A stretch of DNA of 16,975 nt from CAWUJK01 sp964586815 (GTDB lineage Bacteria; Patescibacteriota; Gracilibacteria; BD1-5; UBA6164), in contig CAZPIB010000016.1 of the NCBI GenBank assembly GCA_964586815.1, forward strand, positions 1 through 16,975, read 5' to 3'. This document shows positions 10,661 to 16,975 of this stretch, in pieces (position 1 is the first letter of the stretch; the number at the start of each line of letters is the position of its first letter). Position numbers and translations under genes: made by a program. The notes under the pieces are model-generated. The model had not been told where the DNA came from. It saw only the letters and a list, made by a program, of their open reading frames with translations, and searched no databases.

Positions 10661-11181
10661 GTAAAATACTTTTCAATTCAAACTGTAAGTCATCAATTTT
10701 TATTATCTATAAAATATAATTTATCAACAAGTTTTTCAATAATCATAAAAAGTCCTCTTCATCTAATTCAATTATTTTTATGAAATCATTTTAATTTTTT
10801 AGTAGTTCTTAATAAAATCATTTCTCTAGCTGTTTTATGCATTGTTCAGTTTCATGTATCACTAACTTCAAACTTTAAACTTATTCCCATAGAATCAAAC
10901 TTAATAAATGATTTTAATGTATTAATATCTCAGTTTTTACTTCAATATTCAATAGCATTATTATTTAATTCATCAATCATTAATGTGAATCTAGAATGCC
11001 AAATATTATCAATATTTAAGGTATTTAATAATATAGAAATATAATCTCTTATTTTTTTTGTACTTTTAAAATCAGAAATATATTCAAATATTATTTCTGT
11101 ATCTTTTTTAATTTCTAAATCATTAATAATTTTACTATTTAAAAATAACTCCTTATTAATATTAATACTTAATTTATTCAT
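10651..11181 (-). CDS. Single-domain HATPase_c protein, anti-sigma-factor kinase-like (RsbW/SpoIIAB type)
   Basis: The 176-residue product starts at the ATG at 11181 and ends at TAA 10651-10653, reading through several TGA codons as Gly. GHKL ATPase motifs are clear: an N-box (DELNNNAIEYG, E71 and N75), a G1 box (VSDTGNG, D108 and G110) and a G2 box (RGRGLFMI, G141 and G143). There is no sensor, membrane or histidine-phosphoacceptor domain, and the length fits the RsbW/SpoIIAB serine-kinase group, which binds sigma factors or phosphorylates STAS-domain antagonists. The N-terminal part (about 1-65) is Lys/Ile-rich. No antagonist or sigma gene is adjacent. The gene lies 78 nt behind gatA in the same direction and converges on the giant gene. 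Family assignment is firm; the partner and the role are unknown. Confidence 0.85.
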
Positions 11182-11259
11182 TTCATATAAATATATAAAT
11201 ATATAATTTATATTAGATTAACATATATTTATATAAAATACAAATATATATATTAAAGT

Positions 11260-12708
11260 CTAAAAACCTTTTGGGAAAGCTTCTCAGTGTTTTGTTAATT
11301 GTTCATAAGTGTAAGCTAGCTCAAGAAGTTTTTGTTCTTTATATTGAGAGCTTATCATATGTAATCAAACTGGAAGTTTTTCATTTTTTCAATCTTCAGA
11401 TTTAGCAAATCAAGCTGGAACTGATATTGCTGGAAGTCAAGCTAAAGATGCTGGAATTGTATATGAATCACTTAAATACATTTTTAATGGATCATTAGAT
11501 TTTTCTCATAATTCCCAAGCTACACTTGGAGAAACTGGTCAAACTATTATATCACATTTTTCAAAAGCTTTTTTAAAATCTTTTATTATAAGAGTTCTTA
11601 CTTTGGCTGCTTTTGTATAATAAGAATTATAATAACCTGCAGATAAAACATAACTTCAAAGGATTATTCTTCTTTTAGTTTCATCTCAAAACCCTTCTTC
11701 TCTATTATTCATAAATAATTCATCAGTACTTAAATATGATTTATTTGAATTTAATCAATACCTAATTCAATCTAATCTTGAAAGATTTGTAGAAACTTCA
11801 GCAGGCATCAAAATATAATAAGTTGCAATAGCATATTTAGTAAATCTTAAGTCTATTTCTACTATTTCTGCTCAAGCATTTTTTATATCATCAATAGCTT
11901 TTTCTATAACTTCTCTTACTCAATTATCAAGACCTTTTTCAAAGTATTGTTTTGGAACTCAAACTTTTATTCCTGAAAAATCTTTAGTTTTCCATATTTT
12001 TGAATCTATAATATCTTTTCATGGAATTGAGGTATTTTCTTTAGAATTTTCTCAATTCATTATTTCATATAATAAACCAGCATCTTTTACAGTTTTTGTA
12101 AAAGTTCAAGGTGTATCAAGACTAGAAGCCATAGCATTTACTCAAAATCTTGAGTTTCTACCATAACTAGGTTTAAATCCTACAATTCCACAAAGACTAG
12201 CGGGTTGTCTAATAGATCCTCAAGTATCTGTTCAAAGTGAAGCTGGAGCAAGTCAAGCAGAAACTGCTGCAGCTGAACCACCTGATGATCCTCAAGGAAT
12301 CCTATTTGTTCCCCAAGGATTTAAAGTAGAATTAAATGCTGAGTTTTCAGTAGTTGAACCCATTGCAAATTCATCCATATTTGTTTTACCTAAGCTAGAC
12401 ATTCATTCTAAATTTAGTTTTTCAATTACAGTTGCACTGTAGGGAGGTTTAAAATTTTCAAGCATTTTTGATGCACTAGTTGTAGGAAGTCATTTTTCAC
12501 AAAAAATATCTTTTATAGCAATAGGTACTCAAGCTAATTTTCAATCATTTGCAGATAATCAATTTTTATTTACAAAAATATATGATTTTATTTTATGATC
12601 ATATTTTTCAATTCTATTTATAAAATAGTCCCAAACTGATTTTCTATCAGTTTCTCATGATTTTATTTTTTCAATTATTTCTATTAAAGATAGATTTTTA
12701 AAATTCAT
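11260..12708 (-). CDS. gatA: Aspartyl/glutamyl-tRNA amidotransferase subunit A
   Basis: This 482-residue protein has the usual GatA length. GatA is the amidase that hydrolyses glutamine to supply ammonia, and GatCAB uses it to convert Glu-tRNA(Gln) or Asp-tRNA(Asn) to the amidated form. The amidase-signature Ser-cisSer-Lys triad is present: K66 in VPIAIKD, S141 in PGGSSGGSAAA and S165 in GTDTGGSIRQPAS. GatA-specific stretches follow, such as EGFGDETKRRI, SAGYYNSYYTKAAKVRTL and YLSDSYTIPASLAGLPAIS, which argue against a generic amidase. Several invariant glycines are TGA codons, which helps prove the recoding. The start ATG lies 12 nt after the glyA stop, with no Shine-Dalgarno sequence, so the two genes are probably co-transcribed. 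No gatB or gatC is in the window. The stop is TAG at 11260-11262. Confidence 0.97.
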
Positions 12709-12720
12709 TTTTTTATTTAT

Positions 12721-14019
12721 TTATTTATAAACTGGAAATTTTTCACATAATTCTAAAATTTCTTTTTTTAAATTTTGTAATTTTTCTAAAAAATCAGCAT
12801 TTTTAAAAACTGACATATCTGATTTATCTTCTATATTTGAATTTCTTCATTTTGCTTCTTGTAAAGCTTTTATAGAATTTATAAAAACTAAAGCTATTAT
12901 TTTCATTTCTTTTTCCTTCATTCATCTAGTTGTAACTGCTGGAGTTCAAATTCTTATTCAAGAAGGATCCATAGCTTTTCTTAGGTCATATGGAATCATA
13001 TTTTTATTTGTTGATAATCCAACTAATTCAAGAGTTTTTTCTGCTTCTTTTCATGTTACTCAAAAACTAGAAAAAACATCTACTAAGATTAAATGATTAT
13101 CTGTTCATCCAGACTCAATTTTAAATCAATTTTTTATTAATTCTATAGCTAAAATTTTAGCATTACTTACTATTTGTTTTGCATAAATTTTAAATTCTGG
13201 CCTTAAGGCTTCTAAAAATGCAACAGCTTTTCAAGCTATAAGATTTTCATGAGGACCTCATTGAATTCATGGAAAAACTGCTCTATCTATTTGTTTTGCA
13301 AATTCTGTTTTACACATAATCATACCTCATCTTGGTCATCTAAGAGTTTTATGAGTTGTTGTTGTTATTATATCACAATATGGTACTGGATTTTCTAAAA
13401 CTCCTCCAGCTATTAAACCTGCAATATGAGCAATATCAGCCATTAAAATAGCTCAAACTTTATCAGATATTTCTCTAAATCTTTTCCAATCTAAATCTCT
13501 TGAATAGGCTGAAAATCAAGCCAAAATCATTTTTGGTTTTTCTTTTAAAGCAATTTTTTCAAGCTCATCCATATTTATTAAACCTGATTCTTTGTCTAAA
13601 AAATAAGGAATTATATTATATATAATACCAGAAAAATTAAGAGGATGTCAATGTGATAAATGTCCACCTTGATCAAGACTCATTCCTAGAACTTTATCAC
13701 CTGGATTTAAAACACCTAAATATACTGCCATATTAGCTGGACTTCCAGAAAGAGGCTGAACATTTATATGTTCTGCTTTAAATATTTCCTTTGCTCTATT
13801 TATAGCTAGTTGTTCAATTTGATCAATAAACTCTTGTCCAGCATAATACCTTTTTCCTGGATAACCTTCTGAATATTTATTTGTTAAAATACTTCAATTT
13901 GCTTCTAAGACATCTTTTGAAGCATAGTTTTCTGAAGCTATTAATTCTATTTCTGTTTCTTGTCTATTTTCTTCTAAATTAATTAATTTAGCTAATTGTG
14001 GATCATTATTTTTAAGCAT
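12721..14019 (-). CDS. glyA: Serine hydroxymethyltransferase
   Basis: The 432-residue product is full length for this PLP enzyme, which interconverts serine and glycine with tetrahydrofolate and feeds one-carbon units to nucleotide synthesis. Diagnostic motifs in order are ELIASENY (25-32), NKYSEGYPGKRYYAG (47-61), SLDQGGHLSHGH (114-125), LAGFSAYSRDLDW, ADIAHIAGLIAGG (194-206, with D195 and H198 near the cofactor) and TTTTHKTLRGPRGG (219-232), where K224 is the Schiff-base lysine. The C-terminus keeps TPAVTTRG and ends FPVYK. The glycines in RGPRGG and elsewhere are partly TGA. Start ATG at 14019; upstream minus-strand DNA is AT-rich with no Shine-Dalgarno motif. gatA follows 12 nt downstream. 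For an organism with very reduced metabolism, retaining glyA is notable but not rare. Confidence 0.97.
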
Positions 14020-14075
14020 ATTTTTTTAATTAATTATTTATAATAATATATTTAAAAAAATAATATAAATAAAAG

Positions 14076-14096
14076 TTAAAAAAGCTAATTTTTTAA
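14076..14096 (-). terminator. Weak AT stem-loop after the S41 protease gene
   Basis: In the 100-nt gap between the protease stop and the glyA start, TTAAAAAA and TTTTTTAA flank a 5-nt loop (GCTAA), and the minus strand continues with a T-rich tract. It could serve as an intrinsic terminator for the protease gene. The all-AT stem is weak, and in such AT-rich DNA it may be chance. The same gap should also hold the glyA promoter, but I cannot single one out. Confidence 0.3.
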
Positions 14097-14119
14097 ACCT
14101 ATTTTTTCTTTTTGAAATT

Positions 14120-15475
14120 TTATTTATCACTAATTTCAGTTATTTCTAATTTTGAAAAATTAGAAATAACTGAATCAATATTTCATAAATTTATAAAACT
14201 TTTTAAAACCTCTTTTGCTTTTATAAGTTGTCTATCGTAAAATTCAAAATCTTTTTGTTTCATATTTTTATAACATTTTCATATTCTAATACATTCTTTT
14301 AAATTATAATCTTGTTTTTTAAGGTCTATTTTTATATCTGGTTCTATTCAATATTTTTCTATTTTTGATCAATTTGGAGTAAACCATTTTGCTACAGTAA
14401 ATTTTAATTGACTTCAATCTGAAAACATAAAAGGTTCTTGAACTGATCATTTTCCATATGATCTTGTTCATACAATAATTGCTTTTTTATGGTCTTTTAA
14501 AGCTCAAGCAGTAATTTCTGAAGCTGATGCAGAGTTTCAATTTATTAAAACTACTATTTTTCAAGTATATTTATCTCAAAATCATGCTGATCTATATACC
14601 TTATATTCCATAATATTTCTTCATCTTACTTCTACTAATTTTTCTCAATTTTCTACAAAATTTGATAAAATTTCAATTGCTGAAGTTAAATATCAACCTC
14701 AATTATCCCTTAAATCAATTATTATTCAATCTTTATTTTTAAATTTTTCTAAAGCTTTTTTAAGCTCTAAGCTTGATTGTTTTCAAAATATATTAATAGC
14801 TATATATCAAATATTTTCTTTATCTTTAAATTCTCTAACTTCAACTGTTGGTATTTTTATTCTTGATCTTATAACTTCTTTTTTAATAATTTTTTTCTCT
14901 CAAACTCTTAGTATTTTTAATATTACCTTTGTTCATGATGGTCATTTTATTTTTTCAACTGCCTCTCAAATTGAAAGTCATTCTAACTTATTTCAATTTG
15001 CTTCAATTATTATATCATTTTTTAGAAGTCAATATTTTTTTGCTGGAGAGCCTTTTAAAATTCTATCAATTTTTACTCAAAAAGGATTTTTTTCAACAAC
15101 TGCTCAAATTCATTCAAAATTTCAAGAAAGAATCTCATTAAAACTTAATGCTTCTTCTTTTGTCATATAATGACTATAATCATCTCAAATAGCATTAATC
15201 ATTCAAATTATAGCTCAATCTACTAAATCTTGTTTTTTTATTCATTCTAAACTATAATGTCTTTCTTTTAATAAAAAATAAGCCTTCCAAAACTTTGTTA
15301 AATCTAAATCCTGTTTTTTAGAATTAAATATATTTATATCACTTTTATTTATATTTTTAACATACAAATCACTTACTGGTTCAGCTAAAAAGATTCATAG
15401 TAAAAAAAATGTTAAAATACTTGTTAAAAAAATACTAAAACTTATTTTATTTTTACTTTTATTATCATTATTCAT
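14120..15475 (-). CDS. S41 C-terminal-processing protease with PDZ domain, membrane-anchored
   Basis: The 451-residue protein has an N-terminal signal anchor (about residues 11-32, FLTSILTFFLLGIFLAEP), a pre-domain with DDYSHYMTKEE (98-108), a PDZ domain (about 119-200, including FEGIGAVV and GSPAKKYGLLKNDII), and the S41 catalytic core. The core shows LRDNGGGYL (about 255-263), NGNSASASEITAGAL with the predicted nucleophile S317, and SYGKGSVQ with the general base K342, 25 residues later as in E. coli Tsp/Prc. CtpA/Prc enzymes trim C-termini of exported proteins or degrade them at the cell envelope, so this one acts outside the membrane. Many core glycines are TGA. It is the first gene of the minus-strand series, 100 nt before glyA, and has its own likely promoter. 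The last codons form a perfect inverted repeat. Confidence 0.95.
14135..14174 (-). repeat. Perfect inverted repeat inside the 3' end of the protease gene
   Basis: Nineteen base pairs (TTCAGTTATTTCTAATTTT and its exact complement) flank a 2-nt centre. The repeat lies wholly in coding DNA, for residues near the C-terminus (SVISNFSKLEITE), and ends 12 nt before the stop codon. Neither strand has a clean T-run directly after it, so it is not a standard intrinsic terminator. It may protect or slow the 3' end of the mRNA, or be a cruciform or protein site. Confidence 0.7.
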
Positions 15476-15515
15476 TAATTTTTTATTCTTATTTATAATT
15501 TAAATATATAAAAAT

Positions 15516-15547
15516 ATTATATATATTTCCAAAATAAAACAAGTCAA
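15516..15547 (-). promoter_or_regulatory. Possible sigma-70-type promoter of the protease gene
   Basis: On the minus strand TTGACT (15547-15542) matches the -35 consensus in five of six positions. It is followed by TATATA at a spacing of 18 (15523-15518) or a perfect TATAAT at a spacing of 20 (15521-15516). This would start RNA roughly 30-35 nt before the ATG at 15475. TTGACT is one of the few GC-containing words here, which makes it more credible than the AT-only -10 alone. Confidence 0.4.
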
Positions 15548-15731
15548 TATAAAAAATAATTATTTGTTAAAAAAATGATAATGTTTTTTTAAATTAAAAT
15601 ATTTTTTTAGTATATAAATATAATTTTTTAGCTATTTTTAATATAATTTATTTATTAAATATTAATTAGTTATTTTATAAAAATGTTAATAACTTCTACT
15701 TATAATTAACACTAATATGGCTTTAATTAAG

Positions 15732-15755
15732 CATTTTAACATTTTAACATTTTTT
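15732..15755. repeat. Short tandem repeat CATTTTAA, 2.5 copies
   Basis: Two exact copies of CATTTTAA and a third partial copy (CATTTTTT) follow each other in the middle of the divergent intergenic region. It may be a binding-site array for a regulator or simple replication slippage. Too short and AT-rich to decide. Confidence 0.45.
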
Positions 15756-15825
15756 ACTATTACTACTACTATATATAATATATTATATTATAATAGTAAT
15801 ATTATTTATTTATATAAAAAATAAA

Positions 15826-15853
15826 TAAATATTTTTTTATAAAAAAATATTTA
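15826..15853. repeat. Perfect 28-bp AT palindrome
   Basis: TAAATATTTTTTTA is followed directly by its exact reverse complement. It lies 26 nt upstream of the predicted rightward promoter, where an operator or upstream element would sit. It has no G or C, and chance palindromes are frequent in such DNA, so the regulatory role is a guess. Confidence 0.45.
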
Positions 15854-15878
15854 ATACTAAAAATATTTTATAATAAAT

Positions 15879-15907
15879 TTGTTTTTTATAAAAAAATATG
15901 TTAAAAT
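15879..15907 (+). promoter_or_regulatory. Possible promoter of the rightward small-gene run
   Basis: TTGTTT (15879-15884) and TAAAAT (15902-15907) are separated by 17 nt and lie 36 nt before the ATG at 15944. The match is modest and the AT background makes false positives likely. Confidence 0.33.
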
Positions 15908-15943
15908 TTAATTAAATACTATATTTTAATAACTTTAATTTAA

Positions 15944-16255
15944 ATGATATTTGATTTTTTAAAAAAACAAAAAAAAATAAAAAATAAAAAAAAATTAACA
16001 CAAATTATGATTATGAATTTAGAGATTCCTGAAACTCAAAAAAATATTTATATTCAATCTTTAAATTTTATTGAATATAAACATATTGACATCATATATA
16101 ATGACTTAATTAAATTTATAGAAAGATATGAAATAAAAGAACTAGAAGATATTTCAAAATCAAATTTTGTAAATATAGCAGGAATGCAAAAAAAAGAAGC
16201 TGAAGATAAAAAAAAAGAAATAAATGCTTTTAATTTATTATTAAATAATATATAA
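15944..16255 (+). CDS. Small Lys/Ile-rich hypothetical protein, 103 aa
   Basis: The frame runs from ATG 15944 to TAA 16253-16255 and has no TGA codon. The product starts with a basic head (FLKKQKKIKNKKKLTQ, residues 5-20), then a mostly helical acidic/hydrophobic body (about 25-76) and an amphipathic Lys/Glu-rich tail (MQKKEAEDKKKEINAF, about 81-96). There is no signal peptide or membrane helix. ATG codons at residues 22 and 24 (IMIMNLEIPE) are alternative starts; choosing one would remove the lysine-rich head. The next gene begins 3 nt after the stop, which speaks for an operon and for this being a real gene. I recognise no family. A scaffold or adaptor role for the following genes is conceivable but unsupported. 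Confidence 0.7.
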   Translation: MIFDFLKKQKKIKNKKKLTQIMIMNLEIPETQKNIYIQSLNFIEYKHIDIIYNDLIKFIERYEIKELEDISKSNFVNIAGMQKKEAEDKKKEINAFNLLLNNI

Positions 16256-16258
16256 AAT

Positions 16259-16531
16259 ATGGAAAATATTCGCAGTGAAACAAGTGTCCTTAAAGTAAAA
16301 CAAAATAAAAATATAAAAAACCCAGAAAATGAAATTTTAAGTATAAAAAATAAAGAAATTCCAGAATTAAAATATGAACAAATATGTGAATTAATATGAA
16401 AAGATCCAGAATTTTTAAAATTAATTACTAATTCATTAAATAAAAACTTTAGTAATTTATTAAAAGAAAATTGAATTAATTTTAAAAATTTATTTGAAAT
16501 AAAGACAGAACAAAAATTAAATGTAGTTTAA
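16259..16531 (+). CDS. Small hypothetical protein, 90 aa, visible only with TGA as Gly
   Basis: The frame starts at ATG 16259, three nt after the previous stop, and ends at TAA 16529-16531. It contains two in-frame TGA codons (read Gly at ELIGKDPE and KENGINF), so standard-code gene calling would break it. The product has a polar, probably disordered head (residues 1-36, Lys/Asn/Glu-rich) and a helical second half (about 37-80: QICELIGKDPEFLKLITNSL and following). No cysteine pattern, membrane helix or known motif is apparent. The 10-nt gap to the next gene supports co-transcription. Function unknown. Confidence 0.7.
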
Positions 16532-16541
16532 TAAAACTAAG

Positions 16542-16975
16542 ATGCCTAATTATAAGATAACATCTAGTAAATCTCAAAAAAAATATATTTTTGTATTAAA
16601 AGCAGAAAATGAGAAACTTGCAAAAGAGAAGATCCATAAAAAAGGATATTCTATTTTGCAGATTGAAATATTTAAAGAGACTAATAATTTACAAAATATA
16701 TTTATATTTGAAGCAGAAAAAAATTGAGAAATAAAAAAAGGAAAAGTAATTTGAAATGATATATTTAAAATATACTTAAAATTAGTAGAAGGAATGTGAT
16801 TTTTTATCATAAAATTATATTCTGAAAATGATAAAAATAAATCTGAAAATCATAAAATAAATATTACAAAAAATTTAAAAGAACAATATATATATTATAT
16901 AAATAGTAGTAAAACTTATAAAAAAGAAAAAGAAAAAGAAAAAATACAAAAATGAAAAAATGAATTAAACTTAGA
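16542..16975 (+). CDS. Possible PilC/GspF-like N-terminal domain protein, 3'-partial
   Basis: From ATG 16542 the frame stays open (TGA as Gly) to the window edge, giving 144 residues. Residues 4-43 (for example FVLKAENEKLAKEKIHKKGY followed by SILQIE) resemble the short N-terminal beta-alpha segment of type II secretion F/PilC proteins, where a strand, A-E-x-x-x-x-A-x-x-x-L/I-x-x-x-G, and a second strand x-x-I are typical. Residues about 66-96 contain a mixed hydrophobic stretch (GKVIGNDIFKIYLKLVEG, then GFFIIKLYSE). The tail is highly charged (KKEKEKEKEK) with no membrane helices yet. PilC is the inner-membrane platform of type IV pili, which CPR bacteria commonly keep. The resemblance is weak, and other small cytosolic domains are possible. 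Confidence 0.5.

Larger units (their letters stand above)
15476..15943. other. Extremely AT-rich divergent intergenic region with palindromes
   Basis: No gene is visible in these 468 nt between the protease (leftward) and the small-gene run (rightward). The sequence is almost pure A/T and holds inverted repeats at 15668-15674/15688-15694 (AGTTATT with AATAACT), 15754-15762/15791-15799 (TTACTATTA with TAATAGTAA), 15804-15812/15822-15830 and a 28-bp perfect palindrome at 15826-15853, plus a short tandem repeat at 15732-15755. It must contain promoters for both sides. No tRNA-like or DnaA-box pattern (TTATNCACA) was found. Some palindromes will be chance at this base composition. Confidence 0.7.

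Noticed and set aside
10942..11181. A 79-residue protein ending at TGA
   Set aside because: It is only the first part of the HATPase gene. The N-box continues across the TGA (IEYG), and the G1 and G2 boxes follow.
14929..15141. Plus-strand open frame of 70 codons, Leu/Phe-rich
   Set aside because: It is antisense to the S41 protease PDZ region, whose coding is certain. The Leu/Phe richness simply mirrors Lys/Glu codons.
15476..15943. Chromosomal replication origin
   Set aside because: AT-richness and repeats fit, but I found no DnaA-box-like TTATNCACA words and no dnaA or dnaN gene next to it, so it is kept only as an open question.
16574..16810. Minus-strand open frame of 78 codons
   Set aside because: It is antisense to the third gene of the rightward run and has the Phe/Ser/Ile bias typical of the complement of Lys-rich coding DNA.
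16920..16945. Repeat GAAAAA encoding KEKEKE as a regulatory or slippage repeat
   Set aside because: It is a short low-complexity coding stretch, common in Lys-rich proteins of AT-rich genomes.
1..16975. Translation table 4 (UGA as tryptophan), as in mycoplasmas
   Set aside because: TGA falls on invariant glycines of GatA, SHMT, S41 and HATPase motifs, and conserved Trp positions use TGG.

Overview
The window comes from a very AT-rich genome that reads UGA as glycine (translation table 25). Under the standard code it looks almost empty. Under table 25 it is nearly fully coding. The recoding is visible at invariant glycines of four conserved proteins: the PGGSSGGSA and GTDTGGS motifs of GatA, RGPRGG of serine hydroxymethyltransferase, DNGGG and YGKGS of an S41 protease, and DTGNG and RGRG of an HATPase_c protein. 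This code is known from the Patescibacteria (CPR) lineages Absconditabacteria (SR1) and Gracilibacteria (BD1-5), so the DNA very probably belongs to one of them. Tryptophan is still written TGG.

Region 1 (start to 10618, + strand) is one uninterrupted reading frame of at least 3,538 residues with no TAA or TAG. Its 5' end lies outside the window. It has the look of a giant secreted or surface-anchored protein. In order it shows a Cys-containing N-terminal part with an EF-hand-like loop, about three tandem Ig-like (Big_1-like) domains, a block of three FG-GAP-like Ca-binding repeats, a second Ca-loop, a Gly/Cys-rich module with eight cysteines, a hydrophobic helical part, a Leu-Pro-rich segment, a charged helical segment, a further FG-GAP-like motif, and cadherin/Ig-like beta domains at the C-terminus.

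Region 2 (10651 to 15475, - strand) holds four genes in one direction. In transcription order they are a membrane-anchored S41 C-terminal-processing protease with a PDZ domain, glyA (serine hydroxymethyltransferase), gatA (amidotransferase subunit A) 12 nt behind it, and a 176-residue single-domain HATPase (anti-sigma-factor kinase-like). The last gene converges on the giant gene. A perfect 52-bp palindrome covers both stop codons and presumably terminates transcription from both sides.

Region 3 (15476 to 15943) is an extremely AT-rich divergent intergenic stretch with palindromes, an 8-bp tandem repeat and plausible promoters in both directions. Region 4 (15944 to the end, + strand) is a tight run of three small genes. 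Two are of unknown function. The third has an N-terminus weakly like PilC/GspF (type IV pilus or type II secretion platform) and runs off the window.

No tRNA, rRNA, CRISPR array, insertion sequence or Shine-Dalgarno motif was seen. The giant protein, an exported protease, a regulatory kinase and a possible pilus component together suggest a cell-surface interaction locus. Such a role fits the host- or prey-attached life known for this lineage, but the link is inference.
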